DNA of 64,000 bases from NCBI RefSeq assembly GCF_023821985.2, contig NZ_CP098805.1, positions 2,790,001-2,854,000 on the forward strand, written 5' to 3'. The notes under the pieces were generated by a model. The model made no database searches and had not been told where the DNA came from. It worked only from the letters and a program-made list of their open reading frames with translations. The stretch's first letter is position 1. Each line of letters begins with the position of its first letter. The position numbers and the translations under genes are program-made. Positions 35,191 to 44,634 of this stretch are shown here, piece after piece. The stretch is from Dyadobacter chenhuakuii (GTDB lineage Bacteria > Bacteroidota > Bacteroidia > Cytophagales > Spirosomataceae).

Positions 35191-35913
35191 TCAAAATATC
35201 ATATAAAAATCTTTGAGCAAATCCTTGAACGGCTGATTATAAGTCGTCCCGTCGAGCTCATATATGTAAAGTTCTCCGTTAATGTCCTTATTATGAACCG
35301 GTTCTGTTCGCTGAAAGGTCATCAGGTGACGAAATGCTCTCTTGCCTTCCTGGTGAAACAATGTAAGTTTTCTGGTCAAAACCCAGCCGGATGCCAATGC
35401 TTTTGTCAAAAACTGTTTGCCCTCATCAACCGGAAAAAGAATGTTGAACTTTCCGCTTTCTGACAAAAGCGTGTCGATAGCAGTCAGTAATTCGGCGAAA
35501 TCCAGCGATTTTGCGTGGTGGGCAATGTTCTTTTTATCTAACGGAGAAAGCAGATCGGACTGAAAAAAGGGCGGATTGGTGATAATGACGTCATATTTAT
35601 GCTCGGAAGTAAATTCCTGAACGGCAGAGTGAAAAAGCCTGATCCGGTCATGATAAGGGCTGTTTTCCACATTCTCACCGGCCTGGTAAAAAGCCTCTGC
35701 GTCAATTTCAACGGCATCGATGATGCCATAGGAATTCCGTTGTGCGACCATTAAGGAAAGCAAACCCGTTCCCGCTCCAATATCCAGAATGTAGTCGGCG
35801 TCGTCGACATCGGCCCAGGCACCCAGCACGCAGGCGTCGGTGCACACTTTCATGGCGCATTTGTCTTGCTGCACCGTAAAATTCTTGAAGCGAAAAGAGG
35901 AATTTCGTGCCAT
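35191..35913 (-). CDS. tRNA1(Val) (adenine(37)-N6)-methyltransferase-like protein
   Basis: 240 aa from the ATG at 35913 (MARNSSFRFKNF). The SAM-binding region YILDIGAGTGLLSLMVAQR and the catalytic NPPF in IITNPPFFQSD identify an N6-adenine methyltransferase; the N-terminal FRFKNFTVQQDKCAMKV and TDACVLGAW match TrmN6 (YfiC). It would methylate A37 of tRNA-Val. It overlaps nothing and is 7 bases downstream of the RNase H gene, so likely co-transcribed. Confidence 0.88.
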   Translation of the reverse strand: MARNSSFRFKNFTVQQDKCAMKVCTDACVLGAWADVDDADYILDIGAGTGLLSLMVAQRNSYGIIDAVEIDAEAFYQAGENVENSPYHDRIRLFHSAVQEFTSEHKYDVIITNPPFFQSDLLSPLDKKNIAHHAKSLDFAELLTAIDTLLSESGKFNILFPVDEGKQFLTKALASGWVLTRKLTLFHQEGKRAFRHLMTFQRTEPVHNKDINGELYIYELDGTTYNQPFKDLLKDFYMIF

Positions 35914-35920
35914 AACCGTT

Positions 35921-36556
35921 CTATTTTCTACCAAAGTCAGCCGGGTTTTCGCCCCAGTATTCGGTTTCCCATTTCAGGATCTTGTTTGAAAATTTGTTGG
36001 CCGCAAGCCATCTTTCGGCGCGTTGCAGCATTTCAAAAACAGGTTTATTCCTCGGCGTTAGCGCCAGTTTAGTGTTCGCATGCTTCTTTTTAACCCAGGC
36101 AATGGCCGTTCTGGAATCGCTGTAAATGGGCAGATCGCTTTCCTTTTTCTGCAAATAAGCCAATGCGTGCACGATCGCCAGAAACTCCCCAATGTTATTC
36201 GTCGCGTCTTTGAATGGCCCCTGCAAGAAAATCCGTTCGCCGGTCTGGTAATAAATGCCCTGATATTCCATGTCGCCCGAAGCCGTATTCCAGGCCGCAT
36301 CCACGGTAATGCTGTTTTTTATAGGTTTTCCAATGCTCGCGGGCGCTTCTTTGGTGATCGCGGGTTTGTTTTCCTTTTTAGCTACAAATTCCCAATAATT
36401 CCGCTGAATGGCCGCTTCCGCCTCTTGTATGGATTCAAAGGACTTGTAACGCGCGTCTTCAAAACCCTTAATCTGTGCCTCACACTCTTTCCAATCCGTA
36501 AAAACGCCCGTTTTCCTGCCCTGCCAGACGACGTAGTATTTTGTTTTCTTCGCCAT
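35921..36556 (-). CDS. Ribonuclease H1 with N-terminal viroplasmin/HBD domain
   Basis: 211 aa from the ATG at 36556. Residues 1-45 are the RNA:DNA hybrid-binding (viroplasmin) domain (KYYVVWQGRKTGVFTDWKEC). The RNase H fold follows from about residue 70, with acidic positions in ITVDAAW, NNIGEFLAIVHALAYL, IYSDSRTAIAWVK and a late Asp. It removes RNA from hybrids. Its ATG overlaps the pepT stop by one base (TAATG). Confidence 0.88.
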   Translation of the reverse strand: MAKKTKYYVVWQGRKTGVFTDWKECEAQIKGFEDARYKSFESIQEAEAAIQRNYWEFVAKKENKPAITKEAPASIGKPIKNSITVDAAWNTASGDMEYQGIYYQTGERIFLQGPFKDATNNIGEFLAIVHALAYLQKKESDLPIYSDSRTAIAWVKKKHANTKLALTPRNKPVFEMLQRAERWLAANKFSNKILKWETEYWGENPADFGRK

Positions 36557-37791
36557 TAAGCTTTTTCTTCCCAGATCTGGGCAATGTTTACGATCACTTC
36601 TACTGCTTTTTCCATGTCCTGAACCGACACCCATTCGAGTTTTGAATGAAAAGCGTGTTCTCCTGCAAATATATTAGGGCAAGGCAAACCCATGAATGAT
36701 AATCTTGAACCGTCAGTGCCTCCCCGAATACTGCGCTGGATTGGATCTAAACCGGCTTTTTGCATCGCTATCAATGCATTTTCTAAAACTTCCGGATGCT
36801 GGTCCAGGATTTCCTTCATATTCCGATATTGCTCGGTTACTTTGAATTCCATGCTGGAATGCGGGTAACCGGCCAGCACATTGTCAGCAATCTCCTTCAA
36901 TTTCGCTTCTTTTTCAAGCAATCCTTCAACTGTGAAATCACGGATGATAAAGCCTAATGTTACTTGTTCCTGGATTCCTTCGATTTGGGTCGGATGGATA
37001 AAGCCTTCTTTTCCTTCGGTGGTTTCTGGGGATAATGTATCTTTGGGCAAAGCAGCGAGAATTTCTCCGGCAATTTTCAATGCGTTTTCGAGCTTGCCTA
37101 ATGCGTATCCCGGGTGCGTGCTCACGCCGTGAATCGTGATTTTGACGCCGTCTGCCGAGAATGTTTCGTCTTCCAATGTGCCTACTGCCTCGCCGTCAAC
37201 GGTGTAGCCGAAGTCCGCGCCTAGTTTCGCAATGTTCACATGCTCCGTTCCGCGACCAACTTCTTCATCCGGCGTGAACAAAATGCGAATGTTACCGTGC
37301 TTGATCTCAGGATGTGTGACCAAATATTCTGCCGCAGCCATAATTTCAGCAACGCCTGCTTTGTTATCCGCGCCAAGAAGCGTGGTTCCGCTGGCTGTAA
37401 CGATATCATTACCAATCTGTTGATCCAGATCATGCAGTTCACTCATTCTTAAAATCTGCGATGGATCGTCCGGCAAAACAATGTCAGCGCCGTTCCAGTT
37501 GTGATGCACGATAGGCTTTACATGCGCGCCTGACACGTCCGGGGACGTGTCCACGTGCGAGCAAAAACAAATGACCGGAATGTCCGTTTTCTCGGAATTG
37601 GAAGGAATGGTCGCGTAGACGTAACCATGCTCGTCCAGGTGCGCATCTTCAATTCCAAGTTCCTGTAATTCAACGACAAGCTGATTGCTCAGATCGCGTT
37701 GTTTGGCAGTGCTCGGAAAACTCTCGGAATTCGGGTCCGACTGCGTGTCTATTTGCACATACCGAAGAAAACGTTCCAGCACAGATGTCAT
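36556..37791 (-). CDS. pepT: Peptidase T (tripeptide aminopeptidase)
   Basis: 411 aa M20B zinc peptidase. Metal ligands: ICFCSHVDTSPDVSGAHVKP (His, Asp), LLGADNKAGVAEIMAAA (bridging Asp), TPDEEVGRGTEHV (Glu-Glu) and a C-terminal His in FAGEHAFHSKLEWV. It cleaves N-terminal residues from tripeptides in the cytoplasm. First gene of a unit with RNase H and the tRNA methyltransferase downstream. Confidence 0.95.
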   Translation of the reverse strand: MTSVLERFLRYVQIDTQSDPNSESFPSTAKQRDLSNQLVVELQELGIEDAHLDEHGYVYATIPSNSEKTDIPVICFCSHVDTSPDVSGAHVKPIVHHNWNGADIVLPDDPSQILRMSELHDLDQQIGNDIVTASGTTLLGADNKAGVAEIMAAAEYLVTHPEIKHGNIRILFTPDEEVGRGTEHVNIAKLGADFGYTVDGEAVGTLEDETFSADGVKITIHGVSTHPGYALGKLENALKIAGEILAALPKDTLSPETTEGKEGFIHPTQIEGIQEQVTLGFIIRDFTVEGLLEKEAKLKEIADNVLAGYPHSSMEFKVTEQYRNMKEILDQHPEVLENALIAMQKAGLDPIQRSIRGGTDGSRLSFMGLPCPNIFAGEHAFHSKLEWVSVQDMEKAVEVIVNIAQIWEEKA

Positions 37792-37827
37792 AAAAGCAGC
37801 ATTTAATATTTAGGAATCCCTGCGCGA

Positions 37828-38292
37828 TCAGTTCAGGATGGAAGTCAGATCGGCGGGCGAATAATTGATATTTTTCAATGTTTTGTCATCTGCTTTTCTG
37901 TAAACCAGATATTTGCCATTGTCTTCTTTGTAATAGCAATCCGTGCCCTTGGCTTCATAATGCGCCACAGTCGCCTCGGCCTCTTCAATGTTAAGGCATG
38001 CTTTCGACATATTCGAACGCTGGACTTCATCAAACAAAGCCCTGAACTTTTCCCCTAAACCAAATTCCAGAACTGCCCCCGACAATACATATTGCAGGTC
38101 ACAAAGCGCATCCGCGATTTCCACAATGTCCTTTTCCAGAATGGCCACTTCCAGCTCTTTCAATTCTTCCGCCAGCAACGCCACACGCAACCGGCTCCGC
38201 TCTTCGGACGGAATGGTTGGCGTTTCGAGAATGGGATGTTTAAATGTTTTATGAAATTCAGCGACCTGGTTAAGGCTGTCCAATTGTTGCAT
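37828..38292 (-). CDS. MazG/PRA-PH-like nucleoside triphosphate pyrophosphohydrolase
   Basis: 154 aa, all-alpha NTP-PPase. The motif pair LRVALLAEELKELEVAIL (EELKE) and EIADALCDLQYVLSGAVLEF (DALCD) gives the four acidic Mg2+ ligands. The C-terminal 50 residues (GTDCYYKEDNGKYLVYRKAD) occur in Bacteroidota members. It probably clears non-canonical or excess nucleotides; exact substrate unknown. Confidence 0.85.
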   Translation of the reverse strand: MQQLDSLNQVAEFHKTFKHPILETPTIPSEERSRLRVALLAEELKELEVAILEKDIVEIADALCDLQYVLSGAVLEFGLGEKFRALFDEVQRSNMSKACLNIEEAEATVAHYEAKGTDCYYKEDNGKYLVYRKADDKTLKNINYSPADLTSILN

Positions 38293-38333
38293 GTCTTTTT
38301 GTATTAATTAAAAATTTCAAATATAAATGTGCT

Positions 38334-38903
38334 CTAAATCACCAGATTGGTCTTAAAAAGCTTGATCGCGATCGCCAGCAGGATGATCCCGAAAACTTTC
38401 CTGAGAATGTCTGTCCCACCTTGTCCGAGTTTTTTTTCAAGCCAGTTAGAAGATTTCAAAACCAGATAAACAAAGAAAAGATTGAGCATAATGCCGACCA
38501 GAATGTTCTCCGTTTGGTAAGCCGAACGCAAGGAAAGCAATGTGGTCATGGTGGCGGCGCCGGCAATGAGCGGAAAGGCAATGGGCACAATGGAAGCGAC
38601 GCCTACATCTAGATTATCGTGCTTGAAAATATTTCTGCCTAAAATCATTTCCATACCAAGCAAAAACAGGATAATAGCGCCCGCAATGGCAAATGAGGCC
38701 ACATCCACTCCAAACAAACTCAGCAAACGCTCTCCCAAAAACAGGAAAAGAACCATGATAAACCCTGCTGCCAATGTGGCTTTTTCAGATTCAATCTTGC
38801 CCAGCTTCCGGCGGAAATCCACGATCACGGGCAACGAACCCAGGATATCGATGACCGAGAAAAGGATGAGTGTTACGGAAACGATTTCCTTGAAATTAAA
38901 CAT
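38334..38903 (-). CDS. MarC family integral membrane protein
   Basis: 189 aa from the ATG at 38903 (MFNFKEIVSVTLILF). Six predicted helices; the family motif region IAGAIILFLLGMEMIL, IAFPLIAGAATMTTLL and the C-terminal ILRKVFGIILLAIAIKLF are visible. The family was once linked to antibiotic resistance, wrongly; function unknown. Confidence 0.9.
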   Translation of the reverse strand: MFNFKEIVSVTLILFSVIDILGSLPVIVDFRRKLGKIESEKATLAAGFIMVLFLFLGERLLSLFGVDVASFAIAGAIILFLLGMEMILGRNIFKHDNLDVGVASIVPIAFPLIAGAATMTTLLSLRSAYQTENILVGIMLNLFFVYLVLKSSNWLEKKLGQGGTDILRKVFGIILLAIAIKLFKTNLVI

Positions 38904-38991
38904 GGGGCTATGCCAGGTGATATGTCCGCAAAGTTGCTTAAAACCCACTGCTTACACAACCCTTAATGCTATTCGAACCAAAATTTAGGCC

Positions 38992-39705
38992 CTAGGAAGC
39001 GCTTCCGGGAAGAAAATTGAGGAATGTGTTGAACTGCTTTTTATACTTTTCCTCGTCAATTTTATAGAAGAAAGCACCCTTTTTAGAAAAGCCCTTTTGT
39101 TTCTCGTCCAGCTTGACTAACAAATTGGTAGAAAGCAGCTTGCGCGAGAAGTTTCGCTTATCCAATTCTGTTCCAAAAATTGCTTCATAGAGTTTCTGCA
39201 ATTGTGGAATGGTGAATTTTTCAGGAAGCAGCTCAAAACCGATCGGATGCTGGGAAGCCTTGTAACGCAAATGCTGAATGGCCATTTCAACCATGGAACC
39301 GTGGTCAAAAAGCAATTTGGGCAGTTCCTGGATCGGGAACCATTGTGCTTCGAAGTTTTTAGAAAGCTTATGATCGTAATCCTCTACATTGATCAAGGCG
39401 AAATAAGCCACCGAAACGGTCCTTTCGACCGGGTCGCGCTGCGGGCTTCCGAATGTATGGAGCTGTTCTAAGTAAATATCTGTGAGGTTGGTAAGCTCAA
39501 AAAGAATGCGGGTTGATGCACCTTCAAGGCTTTCGTCGGGCTGCACCCAGCCGCCCATTAAGGACCACGTGTGATGCTCGTCCTCGATGCCTCTTTTGAC
39601 CAATAACAATTTTAATTCTTCGCCGTCAAAACCGAAAATAATGGAGTCCAGAGCGACCAGACACTTGGTTTGGGCCTGATATTGTTTTAATATATCTAAT
39701 CGCAC
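38992..39705 (-). CDS. NrtR-type transcriptional regulator (degenerate Nudix domain plus winged helix)
   Basis: 237 aa. Residues about 12-150 are a Nudix fold, but the Nudix box GWVQPDESLEGASTRILFEL has lost the catalytic RExxEE glutamates (RILFEL), so it is a sensor, not an enzyme. Residues about 160-230 are the C-terminal winged helix (FTIPQLQKLYEAIFGTELDK, then RNFSRKLLSTNLLVKLDE). NrtR proteins in Bacteroidota control NAD or sugar metabolism by binding ADP-ribose or sugar ligands. An AT-rich palindrome sits just upstream. Target genes are not obvious. Confidence 0.85.
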   Translation of the reverse strand: MRLDILKQYQAQTKCLVALDSIIFGFDGEELKLLLVKRGIEDEHHTWSLMGGWVQPDESLEGASTRILFELTNLTDIYLEQLHTFGSPQRDPVERTVSVAYFALINVEDYDHKLSKNFEAQWFPIQELPKLLFDHGSMVEMAIQHLRYKASQHPIGFELLPEKFTIPQLQKLYEAIFGTELDKRNFSRKLLSTNLLVKLDEKQKGFSKKGAFFYKIDEEKYKKQFNTFLNFLPGSAS

Positions 39706-39729
39706 AACTTGATACTGCGGGGGTGAGTA

Positions 39730-39746
39730 ATTAATATTTAGTTAAT
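39730..39746. promoter_or_regulatory. Palindrome upstream of NrtR-type gene
   Basis: ATTAA (39730-39734) and TTAAT (39742-39746) with 7 bases between, 25 bases upstream of the regulator's start and in the 72-base gap to the aminotransferase gene. It could be an autoregulatory site; the sequence is short and AT-rich. Confidence 0.25.
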
Positions 39747-39777
39747 AAAGCAAATCGCCCCTATTACTACTCATTCG

Positions 39778-40836
39778 CTATTTTGAAGAGAAGGAAACCA
39801 GAAAATCCTTTAATGTCCGGATCTCGCTATCGGTGATCGCCGGAAAATTGGCGATCCGAAAACTGACCTCCTTATCCTTCCCGTAACCATTCCCAAGCAC
39901 AATTCCGACTTGCAAAGCCGCCTTTTTAATCGCCACAATGCGTTCTTTCGAATCCTTAACCGCAACCACCGTTTCTGAACGGACAGCCTCGTTTTCCACT
40001 AAAAGACGGTAACCGTTTTCAGGCAAGAATTTACACCAATCCTGCGCGCGTTTGTGCGTCTGCTCCGCGACGGTTTCAATAGGCAGAACCTGCTTCATAA
40101 CCCTACCCATCAGGTATATACCCAATGTATTCGGCGTGTAAGGTGTCTGAAATTTCAGGAAATTATCACGGATAAAAAGCAGGCTGTTGTAATGCGACCG
40201 GTTGCCAACGGCAATGGCACGTTCCACGGCTTTCGGCGAGACGATCATCACGCCCATGCCAGCAGGCAGGCCAAAACACTTTTGAACCGACCCATACCAA
40301 ACATCCGCACTGTCCCAGGGAAGCACGACGCCAGCCATCGACGAAGTGGCATCAACGGCGATCATGTTTTCACATTGAGCACGTAATGTGTTCAGGAACT
40401 CAGAAGTTAGCGCAGTCCCGTTGGAAGTTTCGTTGTGTGTCAGACAAATGATTTCATTCGCAGCAGGCTTTGTTACCGTATTTAGATCCGGCTCTTCGTT
40501 GGTTTCGAAAAAATAAGATCGTGCAGAACCCGTCAGCTTTTGGGTGTATTCCATCCATTTTTCACCGAACGCACCATTGTAAATGTGCAGACTGGCATCC
40601 GAAATGAGATTTTCGGCGATGATTTCCCAGCACTCTGTTGCCGATGAAACGAAATAAACCTCGTAATCATCAGGCACATTCAGCTTGGTTTTCAGGTTAC
40701 GGATCGCGTCTTCCAGCATTTGCATGAAAGCCGTGCTTCTGTGATTGGCACTGATGACGCCACTCTCGAATGCTTCTTGCAAATAGCGGCCAACCTCGTC
40801 GTAAACTTTGGAAGGGCCCGGATAAAAGGTTATCAT
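39778..40836 (-). CDS. Class V (SerC-like) aminotransferase
   Basis: 352 aa from the ATG at 40836 (MITFYPGPSKVYDEV). It has the SerC-like N terminus and the ISANHRSTAFMQML motif, a PLP-binding Lys in YGSVQKCFGLPAGMGV, and VDATSSMAGVVLPWDSADV. It could be phosphoserine aminotransferase or another class V enzyme. It starts 7 bases after the dapA stop, so the two are co-transcribed and amino-acid biosynthesis is likely. Confidence 0.82.
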   Translation of the reverse strand: MITFYPGPSKVYDEVGRYLQEAFESGVISANHRSTAFMQMLEDAIRNLKTKLNVPDDYEVYFVSSATECWEIIAENLISDASLHIYNGAFGEKWMEYTQKLTGSARSYFFETNEEPDLNTVTKPAANEIICLTHNETSNGTALTSEFLNTLRAQCENMIAVDATSSMAGVVLPWDSADVWYGSVQKCFGLPAGMGVMIVSPKAVERAIAVGNRSHYNSLLFIRDNFLKFQTPYTPNTLGIYLMGRVMKQVLPIETVAEQTHKRAQDWCKFLPENGYRLLVENEAVRSETVVAVKDSKERIVAIKKAALQVGIVLGNGYGKDKEVSFRIANFPAITDSEIRTLKDFLVSFSSK

Positions 40837-40843
40837 TTTAAGA

Positions 40844-41734
40844 TCAGATAAAGCCTTCGCGCACCATTGCTTTTTCCAGCTTTTCACCCAATGCCTGGGA
40901 AGCTTTCAGCAACGGCAAACGCACCGCAGAGCTGCATATCCCTTTGATTTCCAGACATTTTTTAATACCCACCGGATTGGATTCAACGTATAGTAGGGTG
41001 TCGAATTCAAGGAAAGCAAGCTGCAACTTGGAGGCTTCTTTGAAACGGCCTTCCAATGCATGCCAGGTCAGTTCGCCAAATTCTTTCGGGAATGCGTTGG
41101 CAATCACCGAGATGACACCATGCCAGCCCACGCTTACCATGGTCGTTACAAGGTTATCGTCGCCTGAAAGCAACAGGAAATCATCCGGCACGCGGGAAGC
41201 GAGTTCCATACTTTGCTCGATCGAACCACCGGCGTCTTTAATGCCGATAATGTTGGCATGCGCAGCCAGCGCAACGATCGTATCCGGCTTCATATTGATC
41301 ACCGTGCGACCGGGAACATTATAGAGCAGAACAGGAACAGGAGAGGCGTCTGCTATGGCCGTAAAATGGGCGATTATGCCTTCCTGCGTGGGTTTATTAT
41401 AATAGGGACAAACCGAAAGAATGGCGTCCACGCCTGTAAAATCCGTTTCCTTAATGCAATCCAGCACGGATTGCGTATCGTTGCCGCCCAATCCGTAGAC
41501 AATAGGAAGCGATTTGGAGTTATTTTTAATTGTAAATGCCAGGATCTCACGCTTTTCGCGGGAATTTACCGTAGGCGATTCGCCGGTTGTCCCCTGCACC
41601 ACAAGGTAATCCGATCCGCCTTCTGTTACCAGGTCGATCAGTCTTTTCAAACCCGGGTAATCAATTGCATTCTGCTCATCAAAAGGTGTAATCAGCGCCG
41701 CTCCTACCCCTTTGAAACGTTGGTCCAATGGCAT
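40844..41734 (-). CDS. dapA: 4-hydroxy-tetrahydrodipicolinate synthase
   Basis: 296 aa. Signatures: VQGTTGESPTVNSREKREIL, the Tyr in LLYNVPGRTVINM and the Schiff-base Lys in IIGIKDAGGSIEQ. It condenses pyruvate with aspartate semialdehyde in lysine and diaminopimelate (peptidoglycan) synthesis. A good -7 box lies upstream. Confidence 0.95.
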   Translation of the reverse strand: MPLDQRFKGVGAALITPFDEQNAIDYPGLKRLIDLVTEGGSDYLVVQGTTGESPTVNSREKREILAFTIKNNSKSLPIVYGLGGNDTQSVLDCIKETDFTGVDAILSVCPYYNKPTQEGIIAHFTAIADASPVPVLLYNVPGRTVINMKPDTIVALAAHANIIGIKDAGGSIEQSMELASRVPDDFLLLSGDDNLVTTMVSVGWHGVISVIANAFPKEFGELTWHALEGRFKEASKLQLAFLEFDTLLYVESNPVGIKKCLEIKGICSSAVRLPLLKASQALGEKLEKAMVREGFI

Positions 41735-41768
41735 TATTTACTTATATAATTGGTTGAAATTTAAAACA

Positions 41769-41776
41769 CAAAGTTA
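41769..41776 (-). promoter_or_regulatory. -7 box for dapA
   Basis: TAACTTTG on the minus strand, 34 bases upstream of the dapA ATG; no TTG at the usual spacing. Confidence 0.5.
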
Positions 41777-41796
41777 GCTTTCTGAGCCATTTTTCA

Positions 41797-43887
41797 TCAC
41801 TTATTCTCGATCATCGCTAAAAATTCTTCCTCGCTGAGAATGGTAACGCCCAATTTGCGCGCCTTTTCGAGCTTGGCAGGCCCCATATTATCGCCTGCAA
41901 GCAAGTAATTGAGCTTACCCGAAACGCCGCTTAGGACCCGGCCGCCATTGACCTCGATTTTCAATTTGAGATCGTCCCTTTCAAAATTCTCGAAAACGCC
42001 GGATATCACAAAGGTTTTGCCTTCCAGCATGTCGCTTTCGAGTTCAACAGGCTTTTCGTCACTTTCCATCTGGATGCCCGCAGCCTGCAAGCGTGCCACC
42101 AATTGCTGGTTTTCGGGCACGCTGAAATAGGAAGCAATGCTCTCCGCGATCCTTCCGCCAATTTCCGGGACGGCAATGAGCTGGTCGTAAGTGGCCAATC
42201 GCAACGCATTCATGGATTTGAAATAAGCGGCCAGTTTCTCAGCCACCGTCGCCCCCACAAACCTGATTCCCAATGCAAAAAGCACATTTTTAAAAGGAAC
42301 CGTTTTGGATAGATTTATACCATTCAGAATGTTCTCAACCGTTTTTTCGCGGAAGCTGATCTTCTTCACCTTGCCCGTTTCTTCATTAAGAATGTTCTTT
42401 TCGAGGCCGAGAAGCGTTTCATTAGTCAGGTCGTAAAGATCAGCAGGTGTCCGCACAAGGCCGAGATCGAAGAGCAGTTCTATTTTCCCTTCGCCCAGAC
42501 TTTCAATGTTCATTGCTTTCCGGTGAATAAAATGCTCGATCCGGCCCTTCAGTTGCGGTGGGCAATGGCTGTCATTGGGACAGAAAAAGGCGACTTCACC
42601 TTCATTGCGCTGTAATTCGGAGCCGCATTCGGGGCAATGTGTGGGAAAAATTAAAGGTTCAGTTGGGAATTTTTCGCGTTGTGAAATATCTACGCCTGTT
42701 ATTTTCGGAATGATCTCACCACTTTTTTCGACAAAAACTGTGTCCCCGATTTCCAGTCCCAGCCGCAGCACTTCATTGGCATTGTGCAATGTAGCCCGCT
42801 TCACGCGCGTCCCTGAAAGATGAACGCCTTTCACTTTGCTGTAAGGCAATGCGCGTTCGGTAATGTCGCACAGGTTCGCCACCGGCGTCACGGCTCCCGT
42901 CCGCCCGACCTGATAAGTCACGATGCGCAGGACGGCGGGTTTATTTTCAGCTTTGTATTTAAATGAAATGGCCCAGCGTGGGCTTTTAGCCGTAAAACCG
43001 AGTTCGCGCTGCTGTTCAAAAGAGTTGATTTTGACTACAATTCCGTCCGTTGCGAGCGGAAGAGTCAGTCGTTTTTCCTCCCATTCATGAATAAATTCTA
43101 AAACCTCATCAATGGTCTGCACTTTTCTCCAGCCCGGCGAAACATTAAAACCCCAGGATTTAAGCCCCAGCAAGCTTTCTTCGTGGCTTTTGAAAAATTC
43201 TGTGTCAGTAAGAAAAGAATAGAGATAGCAATCCAGTCCGCGCCGTGCCGTTTCCGCAGAATCCTGTAACTTGAATGATCCCGACGCCGCATTCCGGGGG
43301 TTGGCATATTGATTTTCACCCAATGTGTCCATTTCCTCATTCAGCTTTTGGAAGGACGTAATGGGCATAAAACCTTCGCCGCGAATTTCAAAAACAGGCG
43401 GAACATTCTCAGCTTTTACCCTTAATGGCAGCGAACGGATGGTCTTTACATTATTGGTGATCTCATCCCCGCGCGTGCCGTCGCCGCGCGTCACCCCACG
43501 CACGAGCACGCCATTTTCGTAAGTAAAACTCAGTGAAATCCCGTCAAATTTGAGCTCACAAATGTATTCATACGGCTCCCCATCCAATCCTCGGCGCACG
43601 CGGTCATCGAAATTCCTTAGTTCCTGCTCGTTATAGGTGTTATCCAGCGAAAGCATCGGATAACGATGGTAAACTGTGTTGAAATTCTTGGTAATCGTCC
43701 CACCGACCCGCAGCGTTGGAGAATCTTCCTGCCGCAGTTCAGGGTATTGATCTTCAAGCGCCTTTAACTGTTTCAGCAACTGATCGAATTCAAAATCCGA
43801 AACCTCAGAAACATTGTCCTGGTAATAACGGTAATTCAAATGCTGCAATTGGTCTACAAGCTCCTGGATTTGTTGTGCTGGGTTCAT
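41797..43887 (-). CDS. ligA: NAD-dependent DNA ligase
   Basis: 696 aa from the ATG at 43887 (MNPAQQIQEL). Nucleotidyltransferase core with adenylated Lys113 in ELKFDGISLS; OB fold; zinc finger with Cys pairs HCPECGSEL and FCPNDSHCPPQLKG; helix-hairpin-helix repeats (IAVPEIGGRIAESI); C-terminal BRCT (LEGKTFVISGVFENFERDDL). It joins Okazaki fragments. All domains are present. Confidence 0.97.
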   Translation of the reverse strand: MNPAQQIQELVDQLQHLNYRYYQDNVSEVSDFEFDQLLKQLKALEDQYPELRQEDSPTLRVGGTITKNFNTVYHRYPMLSLDNTYNEQELRNFDDRVRRGLDGEPYEYICELKFDGISLSFTYENGVLVRGVTRGDGTRGDEITNNVKTIRSLPLRVKAENVPPVFEIRGEGFMPITSFQKLNEEMDTLGENQYANPRNAASGSFKLQDSAETARRGLDCYLYSFLTDTEFFKSHEESLLGLKSWGFNVSPGWRKVQTIDEVLEFIHEWEEKRLTLPLATDGIVVKINSFEQQRELGFTAKSPRWAISFKYKAENKPAVLRIVTYQVGRTGAVTPVANLCDITERALPYSKVKGVHLSGTRVKRATLHNANEVLRLGLEIGDTVFVEKSGEIIPKITGVDISQREKFPTEPLIFPTHCPECGSELQRNEGEVAFFCPNDSHCPPQLKGRIEHFIHRKAMNIESLGEGKIELLFDLGLVRTPADLYDLTNETLLGLEKNILNEETGKVKKISFREKTVENILNGINLSKTVPFKNVLFALGIRFVGATVAEKLAAYFKSMNALRLATYDQLIAVPEIGGRIAESIASYFSVPENQQLVARLQAAGIQMESDEKPVELESDMLEGKTFVISGVFENFERDDLKLKIEVNGGRVLSGVSGKLNYLLAGDNMGPAKLEKARKLGVTILSEEEFLAMIENK

Positions 43888-43917
43888 GGTAAGGCGGCTA
43901 AAACAGATAGTGCTCAA

Positions 43918-43948
43918 ATTTAAGAAGCGTTCGCGCCGATTTCAAATA
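43918..43948 (-). promoter_or_regulatory. Promoter of ligA
   Basis: Minus strand TTG (43948-43946), 20 bases, TAAATTTG (43925-43918), 30 bases upstream of the ligA ATG. Confidence 0.65.
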
Positions 43949-44078
43949 GTGCAGCCCTTCGTTACTTTTTTTGAAAACCGCGTATCAATGGAAAAACAAA
44001 TCAAACACTTGTCTTTCTTTGATACACAAACTCGTATGAATCATTTCAAAAATTCATTAATTTTCCTAAAAACTCGCT

Positions 44079-44606
44079 ATGCACATGAAAAGCACAGAAA
44101 CAATCATCTGGCAGGACTGGGATCTCTCACAGATCATAAACGGGGAGGAAATCATGTCTCCTAGCCCACAAAAGCCTCATCAGAATGCGTCCCGGAATTT
44201 GCAATGGACTCTTGAAAATTATGTCAGAGAGTGGGATTTGGGTGCTATCTGGAATGCTCCGTTCGATGTTATTTTTGAAGAAGATTACAATCGCCTGCAA
44301 CCGGATCTTATTTTTGTTTCAAAAGAAAAAGAAGACATTGTCCAGGACTGGATCCGTGGTGTGCCGGATATGGTAGTCGAAATCGTATCAAAAAGCACCA
44401 TTAAAATGGATACGGTTGTTAAGAAAGAAATTTATGAGCGCTATGGCGTGCAGGAATATTGGCTTTTGAAACCGGAGAAGCGGGTTTTGGAAATTTATGT
44501 GTTAAATAATGGCCGATATGAAATGTACGCTTCGTTTGGCGAAAATGATGTGGTTAGCTCACCATTATTTTGCGATTTGGCGTTCAAGTTGAACATTATA
44601 TTCTAA
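44079..44606 (+). CDS. Uma2 family putative endonuclease
   Basis: 175 aa (a second ATG at 44085 is equally possible). PD-(D/E)XK-like fold: NGEEIMSPSPQKPHQNASRN, DYNRLQPDLIFVSKE, VPDMVVEIVSKSTIKMDTVV and KKEIYERYGVQEYWLLKPE. Uma2 (DUF820) proteins are abundant in cyanobacteria and some Bacteroidota and may act on DNA; no experimental role is clear. Lone gene, 28 bases upstream of rpe. Confidence 0.85.
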   Translation: MHMKSTETIIWQDWDLSQIINGEEIMSPSPQKPHQNASRNLQWTLENYVREWDLGAIWNAPFDVIFEEDYNRLQPDLIFVSKEKEDIVQDWIRGVPDMVVEIVSKSTIKMDTVVKKEIYERYGVQEYWLLKPEKRVLEIYVLNNGRYEMYASFGENDVVSSPLFCDLAFKLNIIF

Positions 44607-44634
44607 TTTCGGCCTGAACTAAGATTTAAAATTC

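Noticed and set aside
43886..44164. 92-codon frame between ligA and the Uma2 gene
   Set aside because: It overlaps the ligA start and promoter and runs out of frame into the Uma2 gene; no protein features.
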